This document shows, piece by piece, positions 1-5,807 of a stretch of DNA of 6,572 bases. The DNA is from an uncultured Novosphingobium sp. GTDB taxonomy: Bacteria > Pseudomonadota > Alphaproteobacteria > Sphingomonadales > Sphingomonadaceae. Each line of letters opens with the position of its first letter. The first letter of the stretch is position 1. The stretch is taken from contig CALCQB010000345.1 of NCBI GenBank assembly GCA_937897535.1, positions 1-6,572 on the forward strand. The letters run 5' to 3'. A program made the translations under genes and the position numbers. Under the pieces are notes generated by a model that was not told the DNA's origin, ran no database searches, and worked only from the letters and a program-made list of their open reading frames with translations.

Positions 1-205
1 CGGCTTCGAGGTTGAGCGCCATGCCCTTCACCCCGTTCGAGAACTCGACCATTTCACCGGCCTGGACATTGTCCAGCCCGTGAATGCGGGCGATCCCGTC
101 ACCGACCGACAGCACCGAGCCGACTTCCGAGACCTGGGCGGCGGTGCCGAAGCTGGCGATCTGGTCCTTGATGACCTTCGAGATTTCAGCGGCGCGGATA
201 TCCAT
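1..205 (-). CDS. atpA: F1F0 ATP synthase subunit alpha, N-terminal part (cut by window edge)
   Basis: The reverse strand from 205 encodes 68 residues beginning MDIRAAEISKVIKDQI and running off the left edge. This is the N-terminal helix and beta-barrel start of the alpha subunit of the F1 head, which with beta forms the alpha3beta3 hexamer of ATP synthase. GDGIARIHGLDNVQAGEMVEF (residues 35-55, seen with the typical SVGDGIARIHGL pattern) is diagnostic of the family. The nucleotide-binding Walker motifs lie outside the window. The start could be the ATG at 208 or at 205. I chose 205 because the AAAGG at the end of atpH is then about 7 nt away and MDIRAAEIS is the usual alphaproteobacterial N-terminus. 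The gene lies 3 nt after the atpH stop, which indicates co-transcription and probable translational coupling. Codon use is GC-rich like its neighbours. Confidence 0.97.
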   Translation of the reverse strand, partial: MDIRAAEISKVIKDQIASFGTAAQVSEVGSVLSVGDGIARIHGLDNVQAGEMVEFSNGVKGMALNLEA

Positions 206-208
206 CAT

Positions 209-763
209 TCAGCCTTTCATCGCGTTAGCGAGAGTGTTCAAACGGGTGCGGATCGAGCTGTCGATCTGGGTCGAGCCGATCTTGACGACGAGGCCGCCGA
301 GGATCGCAGGATCGACGGAGGCGGAAAGGGTAACGTCCTGGCCTTCGCGGGCCTTGAGCTTGGCAGCCAGCGCTTTCAGCTGGGCATCGCTCAGCGGGTG
401 CGCGCTGGTGACTTCGGCCTTGACCTCGCCGCGGGCAGCGGCGGCGATCGTGGCGAAGGCGCGGACGGCGTCGGGCAGCACCGCGAGGCGGCCATTGCCG
501 GCCAGCACGCCGAGGAACTGCTTGGTCAGCGGCGAGAGCTTGAGCACGGCGGCGACCGCGTCGATCGCCTTGCCCCCGGCTTCGCGCCCGACCTGCGGAT
601 TGCGAATCAGTGCGGCCAGATCGGTCGATTCCGCCAGCGCGGCGCCAATCGCAGTCAGATCGGCTTCGACTGCGGCAACAGTCTTGTTCTCAGCCGCCAG
701 TTCATAAAGCGCAGAGGCGTAACGCCCCTGCAAACTGGCCGAAATGCCGCCGGAATTCTCCAC
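209..763 (-). CDS. atpH: F1F0 ATP synthase subunit delta
   Basis: This is a 184-residue protein, the usual length for the delta subunit (OSCP homologue) that clamps the peripheral stalk to the top of F1. The N-terminal helical domain carries GRYASALYELA (residues 13-23). The C-terminal domain carries the family signature VDPAILGGLVVKIGS (150-164), followed by DSSIRTRLNTL. The open frame extends much further upstream (to 1270), but that extension is antisense to another gene and crosses a palindromic repeat, so it is not coding. The start chosen is GTG at 763, giving (M)ENSGGISASLQGRYA, the N-terminus typical of sphingomonads, with AAGGAA 9 nt upstream. It is the first gene of the atp operon here, in the order atpH-atpA. 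That order fits the alphaproteobacterial arrangement, in which the F0 genes lie elsewhere. Confidence 0.96.
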   Translation of the reverse strand: MENSGGISASLQGRYASALYELAAENKTVAAVEADLTAIGAALAESTDLAALIRNPQVGREAGGKAIDAVAAVLKLSPLTKQFLGVLAGNGRLAVLPDAVRAFATIAAAARGEVKAEVTSAHPLSDAQLKALAAKLKAREGQDVTLSASVDPAILGGLVVKIGSTQIDSSIRTRLNTLANAMKG

Positions 764-772
764 GCGTTCAAG

Positions 773-778
773 TTCCTT
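773..778 (-). promoter_or_regulatory. Shine-Dalgarno site of atpH
   Basis: AAGGAA on the reverse strand lies 9 nt before the GTG at 763. It supports the GTG start over any upstream codon of the long antisense frame. It overlaps one arm of a 10-bp inverted repeat (775-784 with 865-874), which could make the site inaccessible in a long leader RNA. Confidence 0.7.
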
Positions 779-826
779 GCATCGGGTGCAGTGACAGGGC
801 GGACAGCCGCGATAAACGCACCGCCA

Positions 827-841
827 CCCCCTAGACGGGGG
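827..841 (-). repeat. Short G/C hairpin in the atp leader
   Basis: CCCCC at 827-831 and GGGGG at 837-841 flank a 5-base loop (TAGAC). It lies 64-78 nt upstream of the atpH start, inside the loop of the larger 10-bp inverted repeat. No T-run follows on either strand, so it does not look like a terminator. Confidence 0.4.
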
Positions 842-843
842 CG

Positions 844-872
844 CGCATAGCCATGATTGTGCTGCGATGCAA
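844..872 (-). promoter_or_regulatory. Weak candidate sigma70-type promoter for the atp operon
   Basis: On the reverse strand, TTGCAT (872-867) and TATGCG (849-844) are separated by 17 nt. GGCTATGCG resembles the alphaproteobacterial -10 element that begins GCTA. Each hexamer matches the classical consensus at only three positions, so this is a candidate only. It would place the RNA start near 837, giving a leader of roughly 75 nt before atpH. Confidence 0.25.
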
Positions 873-895
873 GGTGGCTGGTCTGGACTTTTGCA

Positions 896-983
896 TTCGT
901 CATTGCGAGCGTAGCGAAGCAATCCAGAGTCGCGTAAGCCGCCCTGGATTGCCGCGCGCCCTTCGGTCGCTCGCAATGACGAA
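896..983. repeat. 88-bp palindromic interspersed repeat (CERSEAIQ/SLAMT type)
   Basis: The outer arms TTCGTCATTGCGAGCG (896-911) and their exact reverse complement (968-983) enclose inner arms GCAATCCAG (919-927) and CTGGATTGC (944-952). Together they could form a long cruciform or hairpin. Translated on the plus strand it gives CERSEAIQ and RSLAMT, peptide scraps that recur in databases as false genes from a widespread intergenic repeat of many bacteria. It sits between the divergent atp operon and the dienelactone hydrolase gene, a typical place for such elements. It encodes no protein and has no flanking target duplication that I could see. Confidence 0.85.
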
Positions 984-1000
984 GCTTTTTGGGGGATCAG

Positions 1001-1696
1001 ATGGGCGAATGGGTCAGCCTGACTATGGCCGATGGTCACGCCATGCCGTGCTGGCATGAGCTGCCGAAGGGCGAGCGGCGGGGCGGGTTGGTGCTGGTCC
1101 AGGAAATCTTCGGGGTGACTGAACATATCCGCGAGCTGTGCGCGGAATATGCCGAGGAAGGCTATGAAGTGATCAGCCCGCAGCTGTTCGACCGTCAGCA
1201 GCCGGGCTGCGAGCTTGGTTATTCCGGCGCGGACTGGGAACGCGCGGTGCAGATCGCGCGCGGCGAGCACGACTGGGATCAGGGGATCGACGATACCGCC
1301 CGGGTCATTTCGTGGCTCAAGGGGCGGTTGTCAGATTCCGGAGGCGGGCCGGTGTTCATCATGGGTTTCTGCTTCGGCGGCTCGGTCGCGTGGCGCATGG
1401 CCCAGCTGTCGGACGATCTTGACGCGGCCAGCTGCTACTACGGCGGCTACATCGCCACCCGCTTTGCCGATGAGGCCCCCAAATGCGCGACGATCACGCA
1501 TTTTGGCCGCTACGATTCGATGGTGCCTATCGAGCCGGTCGAAAAACTGATCGCCAAGCAGCACCCGACCGCGCAGCACTTCATCTATGAGGCCGGGCAC
1601 GGGTTCAATTCCGACCGTCGCAAGGATTACCACCCCGAAAGCGCGGATCTGGCCAAGGAACGCACGCTGATGCTGTTCAAGGCGCTGGGGGGCTGA
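1001..1696 (+). CDS. Dienelactone hydrolase family protein
   Basis: This 231-residue alpha/beta hydrolase is the usual length for the family (about 230-240). The catalytic layout of carboxymethylenebutenolidase is complete. E35 lies in LVQEIFGV, the nucleophile C124 in GFCFGG, D172 in GRYDSMVP and H200 in YEAGHGFNSD. The closing motif LAKERTLMLF (218-227) is also typical. Family members hydrolyse dienelactone to maleylacetate in chloroaromatic breakdown, but most chromosomal homologues have unknown ester or lactone substrates. No other chlorocatechol genes lie nearby, so the substrate is open. It is cytoplasmic, with no signal peptide. The ATG at 1001 was chosen, with GGGGG 5 nt upstream. A TTG at 989 and an ATG at 1034 are weaker choices. 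It starts the plus-strand gene row, 17 bases after the palindromic repeat, and ends 2 nt before the next gene. Confidence 0.94.
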   Translation: MGEWVSLTMADGHAMPCWHELPKGERRGGLVLVQEIFGVTEHIRELCAEYAEEGYEVISPQLFDRQQPGCELGYSGADWERAVQIARGEHDWDQGIDDTARVISWLKGRLSDSGGGPVFIMGFCFGGSVAWRMAQLSDDLDAASCYYGGYIATRFADEAPKCATITHFGRYDSMVPIEPVEKLIAKQHPTAQHFIYEAGHGFNSDRRKDYHPESADLAKERTLMLFKALGG

Positions 1697-1698
1697 CT

Positions 1699-2319
1699 AT
1701 GCGCGCATTGTTTTTCGCTCTGACCCTGGTTGCGGCCGCCCCGGCTGCGGCGGATTGCCAGCAGCAAGCCGAGATCGAGGTCGTGCCCGGAGCTTACCTG
1801 ATTGGCCTGCGCGACTATGACATGACCGGACGACCGGTCTCGGCCAAAGCGATGAGAATGGCGGCGCCAGACGTTTACCAGGCGACCGTGATGTGGCGCG
1901 GCTGGAGATCCGAACGCGAGTTGGCCTTCTCCGTCGCCTGGCCCGAAGCGCCGACCTTGCAGGCCAGTCTTGCAGCCAAACCCAGATGGGTGATCAACCT
2001 TGGCCGGTTCCACCACATTGCGGGAAAATACATTACAGTTGTGGCGGTCGGTTCGCGCGGCACCTGGCGCGGGCGCTGGACGCTGACCAACGACCACGCG
2101 ATCTTCGTTGGGCCGTCGCCGCGTGCGTTCAAGTCTGTTACGCTGGCATTGCACAACGCCGATGGCACGCTTGAGACTCAGCGCACTTTCGAATTGCCAG
2201 ACTGGCAAGCCTATCAACGCAAATTTCCTGCAGTGCAGGCGCGCTTGAAGAGTGACCTGGCGAGCAAGGCCGAGCAATGTCTTCATCCACCCCTTGCCGC
2301 GCCGCCACCGGTACGCTGA
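1699..2319 (+). CDS. Small exported protein of unknown function
   Basis: I do not recognise the family. The 206-residue product begins MRALFFALTLVAAAPAAADC, a clear signal peptide with probable cleavage after A18 (AAA|DC). The residue before C20 is aspartate, so it is not a normal lipobox and a lipoprotein is unlikely. The mature part looks beta-rich, with alternating hydrophobic strands (KPRWVINLG, KYITVVAVG, SVTLALHN), and ends in a proline-rich tail. C20 and C194 are the only cysteines and could join the two ends by a disulfide in the periplasm. The ATG lies 2 nt after the upstream stop and the stop is 2 nt before the next ATG, so it belongs to the same transcript. Codon use is slightly less G/C-extreme than the neighbours (TTT, TCT and AAA occur), which may mean a younger or less expressed gene. 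Confidence 0.8.
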   Translation: MRALFFALTLVAAAPAAADCQQQAEIEVVPGAYLIGLRDYDMTGRPVSAKAMRMAAPDVYQATVMWRGWRSERELAFSVAWPEAPTLQASLAAKPRWVINLGRFHHIAGKYITVVAVGSRGTWRGRWTLTNDHAIFVGPSPRAFKSVTLALHNADGTLETQRTFELPDWQAYQRKFPAVQARLKSDLASKAEQCLHPPLAAPPPVR

Positions 2320-2321
2320 CG

Positions 2322-3047
2322 ATGGCCCGCATCCTGATCCTGCTCCCCCAGACCGACTATGACCCCAGCGAAGTCGCCCTGCCGTGGCTGGTCTGGACCG
2401 GGGCGGGGCATGAGGTCTGCTTCGCGACCGAGACTGGCCAGCCCGCGACTTGCGATCCGGTGACCTTGACCGGCGCGGGGCTGCCGCTGCTGGCGCGCTC
2501 GCTCCAGGCGCGGGTCGAGGCGCGCGAGGCTTATGCGGCGATGCTGGAGGACAAGGCCTACAACCGCCCGCTGAGCTGGGCCAAGGTCCGCACCGCCAAC
2601 TTTGATGCGTTTCACTTTCCCGGCGGCCACGCCCCCGGCATGCGGTCCTATTGCGAGAGCGCGCAGGTGCAGCGGATCGCGCAGGAGGCGTTTGCTGTCG
2701 ACAAGCCGGTCAGCGCAGTCTGCCACGGGGTGCTGCCGCTGGCCCGGGCCGGGGTGCTGGTCGGACGCCGCACCACCGCGCTCACCGAGCCGCAGGAGAA
2801 AATCGCGATCCAGCTGACCGGTCGCGCGCTGCCGGGGCACTACCGGACCTATCCCAAGACGGTCGAGGCCGAGGTCCGCCACCGGATCCGCCCCGGCGGA
2901 CTGTTCGAACGCGGGGGCCTGTTCCCGCGCTATGCCGGACGCCGCAATCCCGAGGTGGGGTTCGTGGTTCGCGACGGGAACTACCTCTCGGCGCGCTGGC
3001 CCGGCGATGCCTGGACTTTGGCGCTGCGGATGCTCGATCTGCTTTGA
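2322..3047 (+). CDS. DJ-1/PfpI family protein (type 1 glutamine amidotransferase-like)
   Basis: The 241-residue protein belongs to the DJ-1/PfpI superfamily. It shows the conserved acid E17 in DPSEVALPW, the oxyanion loop FPGGHAPGMR (99-108) and the nucleophile elbow AVCHGV with C134 followed by H135. The tail FVVRDGNYLSARWPGDA (214-230) is characteristic of the subgroup close to Hsp31/HchA-like proteins. Members have been reported as chaperones, glyoxalases or deglycases acting on methylglyoxal adducts, and some are peptidases. The sequence does not decide among these. It is cytoplasmic. The frame is open from an ATG at 2277, but that start overlaps the previous gene. The ATG at 2322, directly before the first beta strand (MARILILLPQ), lies 2 nt after the upstream stop and gives the normal family N-terminus. 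No strong Shine-Dalgarno is visible, so translation is probably coupled. Confidence 0.93.
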   Translation: MARILILLPQTDYDPSEVALPWLVWTGAGHEVCFATETGQPATCDPVTLTGAGLPLLARSLQARVEAREAYAAMLEDKAYNRPLSWAKVRTANFDAFHFPGGHAPGMRSYCESAQVQRIAQEAFAVDKPVSAVCHGVLPLARAGVLVGRRTTALTEPQEKIAIQLTGRALPGHYRTYPKTVEAEVRHRIRPGGLFERGGLFPRYAGRRNPEVGFVVRDGNYLSARWPGDAWTLALRMLDLL

Positions 3048-3054
3048 GCGCAAG
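3047..3054 (+). promoter_or_regulatory. Possible half-site resembling the E. coli Ada box
   Basis: AGCGCAAG at 3047-3054 equals the core of the E. coli ada operator (AAAGCGCAAGA). It lies about 60 nt upstream of the DUF1203 start, in the largest gap of the plus-strand row, two genes before the Ada coding region. The AAT part of the E. coli site is absent (GCT instead), and alphaproteobacterial Ada sites may differ, so this may well be chance. Confidence 0.15.
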
Positions 3055-3102
3055 GCGCGGGACGCGGGCGGCGGCGAATCGCGGCACAACGGTTCTCGAC
3101 AC

Positions 3103-3108
3103 AAGGAG
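3103..3108 (+). promoter_or_regulatory. Strong Shine-Dalgarno site of the DUF1203 gene
   Basis: AAGGAG ends 7 nt before the ATG at 3116. It is the best ribosome binding site in the window and follows the only sizeable gap in the row (68 nt). This is consistent with independent initiation, or with a second transcript starting here. Confidence 0.8.
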
Positions 3109-3115
3109 AACCCCC

Positions 3116-3598
3116 ATGACCTATGCGATCCACGGCCTCGATCCGGCCCAGTTTGCCCCGTTGTTTGCGATGAGTAATGCCGAACTGGCGGCGATCCGCG
3201 CCACCCGCGTAAAGGCTGCCGCGAGCCACGGCTTCCCCTGCCGGGTCAGTCTGGAAGATGCGCGCGAAGGCGACGACCTGATCCTGCTGCACCACACCAG
3301 CCACGCGGTCGATACGCCCTATCGCAGCGCCTACGCGATTTTCGTGCGGGCCGCGGCGGAGCAAGCTGCCAGTTATGTCGACAGCGTTCCACCGGTATTC
3401 CAAGGACGGCCGCTCGGCCTGCGCGGGTTCGATGCGGGCGGGGTGTTGCGCGATGCCCGGCTGGCCTTGCCGGGCGAGGCCGAGGCGAAGATCATCGAGC
3501 TGTTGGCCAATCCGGCAATCGCCTATATCGATGCCCACAACGCCGCGCATGGCTGCTTTGCCGCGCGGGTCGAACGCCATGGGGAGCCGGTCCAATGA
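3116..3598 (+). CDS. DUF1203 family protein
   Basis: The 160-residue protein matches the DUF1203 pattern along its whole length. It has GFPCRVSLEDAREGDDLILL (39-58), DTPYRSAYAIFVR (66-78), GLRGFDAGGVLRDARL (101-116), and the C-terminal YIDAHNAAHGCFAARVER (137-154). The family has no established activity. The conserved polar set H60, R70, D106, H141 and N142 with C147 suggests a binding or catalytic pocket, but that is inference. No signal peptide or membrane segment is seen, so it is probably cytoplasmic. The start at 3116 is fixed by a perfect AAGGAG. A longer open frame from 2651 overlaps the DJ-1 gene and is not the gene. Its stop overlaps the start of ada by 4 nt (ATGA), so the two are translationally coupled. 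Together with that coupling, this makes a role in the Ada response worth considering. Confidence 0.92.
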   Translation: MTYAIHGLDPAQFAPLFAMSNAELAAIRATRVKAAASHGFPCRVSLEDAREGDDLILLHHTSHAVDTPYRSAYAIFVRAAAEQAASYVDSVPPVFQGRPLGLRGFDAGGVLRDARLALPGEAEAKIIELLANPAIAYIDAHNAAHGCFAARVERHGEPVQ

Positions 3599-4626
3599 TT
3601 GCCCCAGAACTCGATTCCGACGAATGCTGGAACGCCGCGCTGGCGCGCGACCGCAGCTATGACGGGCGGTTCGTGTCGGGGGTGCTCTCGACCGGGATCT
3701 ATTGCCGCCCGAGTTGCCCGGCCCGCCATCCCCGGCGCGAGAACGTGAAGTTCTTTGCTTCCCCGGCCGAGGCACGCGCCGCCGGTCTGCGCGCCTGCCT
3801 GCGCTGCTCGCCCGACGACGTCAGCCGCGATGAACGCGCGGTGCTGGCCGCGATCGCCGCGATCAAGGCGGCGGGCCAGCCGCTGGCGTTGGCGGCCTTG
3901 GCGGAAGAGACCGGCTATTCGCCGAGCCACTTCCAGCGGGTCTTCACCCGCCACACCGGGTTGTCCCCCGCCGCTTACGCCCGCGCCTTGATGGCCGAAC
4001 GGGCCGCCGATGCGCTCAGCGAGGAAGGCTCGGTGACCGAAGCGATCTATGCGGCGGGCTATTCGGGCCCGTCGCGGTTCTACGAAGCGACCGAAGGGAG
4101 GCTCGGCATGGCGCCATCGGCCTGGGCAAATGGCGGCAAGGGCGCGGCGATCCATTGGGCGGTGGTCGAGACCACGCTCGGCCGGATGCTGGTCGCCGCG
4201 ACCGCCAAGGGAGTCTGCCGCCTGTCGTTTGGCGAAGGCCGCGAGGCGCTGGAGCAGCGCTTTCCGCAGGCCGAGCTGATCGAGGGTGGGGCGGAGTTCG
4301 AAGGCCTGCTTGACCAGGTGATCGCTGCGGTCGAGGCCCCCGGCGATTTCGGCCACATCCCGCTCGACGTGAAGGGCACCGCTTTTCAGGAAGCGGTCTG
4401 GCGTGAACTGCGCAAGATCCCCAAGGGTGAGACCCGGACCTATGCCCAGCTCGCCGCTGCAGTCGGCAAGCCCAAGGCGGTCCGCGCGGCCGGCAGCGCC
4501 AACGGGGCCAACAATGTCGCGGTGCTGATCCCGTGTCACCGGGTCATCCGAACCGGCGGGCATCTCGGGGGTTATGCCTATGGCCTCGATATCAAGCGGG
4601 CGCTGCTGGAAAGGGAATCCGAATGA
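3595..4626 (+). CDS. ada: Bifunctional methylated-DNA--protein cysteine methyltransferase and transcriptional regulator Ada
   Basis: The 343-residue protein is close to E. coli Ada in length (354) and has all three parts. The N-terminal zinc domain carries C37, C41, C68 and C71 in STGIYCRPSCPARHP and RACLRCSP. C37 is the expected acceptor of methyl groups from phosphotriesters, which turns the protein into an activator. An AraC-type domain (about 80-178) has two helix-turn-helix units, LAALAEETGYSPSHFQRVF and VTEAIYAAGYSGPSRFYE. The C-terminal suicide methyltransferase domain (about 187-343) has TYAQLAAAVGKPKAVRAAG with arginine finger R297, and the active site IPCHRVIR with C314, which takes methyl from O6-methylguanine. 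GGHLGGYAYG and LLERE follow. All key residues are present. The GGGGAG at 3581 lies 8 nt before the ATG. It overlaps the upstream and downstream genes by 4 nt each. In many bacteria Ada activates its own operon, so the row may be alkylation-inducible. Confidence 0.97.
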   Translation: MIAPELDSDECWNAALARDRSYDGRFVSGVLSTGIYCRPSCPARHPRRENVKFFASPAEARAAGLRACLRCSPDDVSRDERAVLAAIAAIKAAGQPLALAALAEETGYSPSHFQRVFTRHTGLSPAAYARALMAERAADALSEEGSVTEAIYAAGYSGPSRFYEATEGRLGMAPSAWANGGKGAAIHWAVVETTLGRMLVAATAKGVCRLSFGEGREALEQRFPQAELIEGGAEFEGLLDQVIAAVEAPGDFGHIPLDVKGTAFQEAVWRELRKIPKGETRTYAQLAAAVGKPKAVRAAGSANGANNVAVLIPCHRVIRTGGHLGGYAYGLDIKRALLERESE

Positions 4627-5390
4627 GCAACCATATCGCCGCCTTCAAGGCGCTCCACGTTCCGGGCGATCCGCTTGTCCTGTTCAACATCTGGGATGCG
4701 GGCAGCGCGCGGGCGGTTGCCGGAGCCGGGGCCAAAGCGATTGCCACCGGCAGCTATGGCGTCGCCGAAGCGCAGGGCTTCAAGGACGGCGAGGACTTTT
4801 CGATCGAGGACGCGCTCCGCAATCTTGAGCGGATCGTTTCGGTCACCGATCTGCCGGTAACGCTCGATTTCGAGACCGGTTATGGCGACACCCCCGGCGA
4901 GGTCGCGGCTTCGGTCCGCCGGGCGCTTGAGGCCGGAGCCGCCGGGATCAATCAGGAAGACCGGATGCCGGGAGAGACTGCGCTGCTCCCCGTCTCGCAA
5001 GCTGCCGAGCGGGTCGCGGCGGCGGCCGGCAGCGGGCTGTTCGTCAATGCCCGGACCGACGTCTATCGCGGGGTCAAGCCGGAGGATTACGGCCAGCACC
5101 TGATCGACGCGGTGCTCGAACGGGCCGAGGCCTTTGCGGCGGCCGGAGCCGGCGGTCTGTTCGTCCCGTTCCTGGGCGACCACTCAACCATCGCTGCGAT
5201 CTGCGCGGGCACACCGCTGCCGGTCAACGTGCTGTGGGGGCCGGGTCGCGGCACCCGCGCCGAACTCGCAAAGTGCGGGGTCGCCCGGATCAGCTATGGC
5301 CACGGCCCCTGGGCGGCGACGATGGACTGGCTGGCGGGTCAGGCCAAGGCGGTCTTCGCTGGCGAGATCGTGCCTTACGGCGCTGGCTGA
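4623..5390 (+). CDS. Isocitrate lyase/phosphoenolpyruvate mutase superfamily protein
   Basis: The 255-residue TIM-barrel protein has the length of the small ICL/PEPM members. It begins with LVLFNIWDAGSARAVAGAGA (18-37). The metal-binding region LDFETGYGDTP (81-91) supplies D82 and E84. NQEDRMPGE (110-118) gives E112, and VNARTDVYRG (141-150) supplies N142, R144 and D146. The family cleaves or forms C-C or P-C bonds next to a carboxylate through a magnesium-bound enolate (isocitrate lyase, methylisocitrate lyase, PEP mutase, oxaloacetate decarboxylase). The KKCGH motif of true isocitrate lyases and the EDK-PK-NS loop of PEP mutases are absent, so neither activity should be assigned. The start at 4623 overlaps the ada stop (ATGA) and has AGGGA 6 nt upstream. 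The 30-residue upstream extension of the frame lies inside ada. It is cytoplasmic and co-transcribed with ada. Confidence 0.92.
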   Translation: MSNHIAAFKALHVPGDPLVLFNIWDAGSARAVAGAGAKAIATGSYGVAEAQGFKDGEDFSIEDALRNLERIVSVTDLPVTLDFETGYGDTPGEVAASVRRALEAGAAGINQEDRMPGETALLPVSQAAERVAAAAGSGLFVNARTDVYRGVKPEDYGQHLIDAVLERAEAFAAAGAGGLFVPFLGDHSTIAAICAGTPLPVNVLWGPGRGTRAELAKCGVARISYGHGPWAATMDWLAGQAKAVFAGEIVPYGAG

Positions 5391-5807
5391 GACAAAAGCG
5401 GTTGCCTGCCGGGCCGAATTGGGCGAGTGAGGTGTATGGATAGTATAACACACCTTGCTCCCGCGCCCTCGCTGCTGCGGCGGATCGTCGCTTTTCCGCT
5501 CACCCTGATGGTGATCGGCTTCGTCTGGATCGCCGCGCTCGCGATCGGGGTCGCACAGGCTTACGAACAGCTCGATTTTGCCCGCAACACCCCCGAGAAA
5601 ACGTTCGGTGCGGTGGTGATGGCTGCCGCCGTGGTGCTGGGCTACAAGGCCTACAAGCGCTGGGTCGAGCGGGTGCCGGACGCCGAACTGCCGCTGTCCG
5701 GCGCACTACCCGAACTGGCCGCCGGGCTGGCAATCGGCACGGTGCTGTTCAGCGCAATGACCGGGATCGTCGCGCTGCTGGGCGGGTTCGAAGTGCTCGG
5801 CCTGCGC

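Larger units (their letters stand above)
775..874 (-). repeat. Perfect 10-bp inverted repeat flanking the atp leader
   Basis: CCTTGCATCG at 775-784 and CGATGCAAGG at 865-874 are exact reverse complements separated by 80 bases. Read on the atp coding strand, the downstream arm contains most of the atpH Shine-Dalgarno sequence. If transcription starts upstream of 874, the arms could form a stem that hides the ribosome binding site. If it starts inside the loop, they could only act as paired DNA sites. The pairing is directly visible; a function is inference. Confidence 0.5.

Noticed and set aside
80..850. A 256-residue plus-strand frame opposite atpH/atpA.
   Set aside because: It is a GC-rich shadow of the atp genes with no domain pattern and an Arg/Gly-rich composition.
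981..995. The palindrome followed by TTTTT as an intrinsic terminator.
   Set aside because: The T-run is followed directly by GGGGG, which is the ribosome binding site of the next gene. A terminator there would stop its own leader, and no upstream plus-strand gene needs one.
853..1059. A 68-residue plus-strand frame containing CERSEAIQ.
   Set aside because: It is the translation of the palindromic repeat, a well-known source of false gene calls, and overlaps the start of the real hydrolase gene.
764..1270. A long upstream extension of the atpH frame on the minus strand (up to 353 residues).
   Set aside because: It lies antisense to the dienelactone hydrolase gene and crosses the palindromic repeat. 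The family length and the Shine-Dalgarno fix the start at 763.
2651..3115. An upstream extension of the DUF1203 frame.
   Set aside because: It is Arg/Gly-rich shadow sequence inside the DJ-1 gene. The perfect AAGGAG marks the start at 3116.
3523..4563. A 346-residue minus-strand frame opposite ada.
   Set aside because: It is an antisense shadow. The plus strand carries a complete Ada with all catalytic residues.
5431..5454. An imperfect inverted repeat (GGTGTAT ... ATAACACACC) around the ATG at 5436, as a translational operator.
   Set aside because: It has a bulge and few pairs, and nothing else supports regulation. The short AT-rich patch may only be ordinary start-region sequence.
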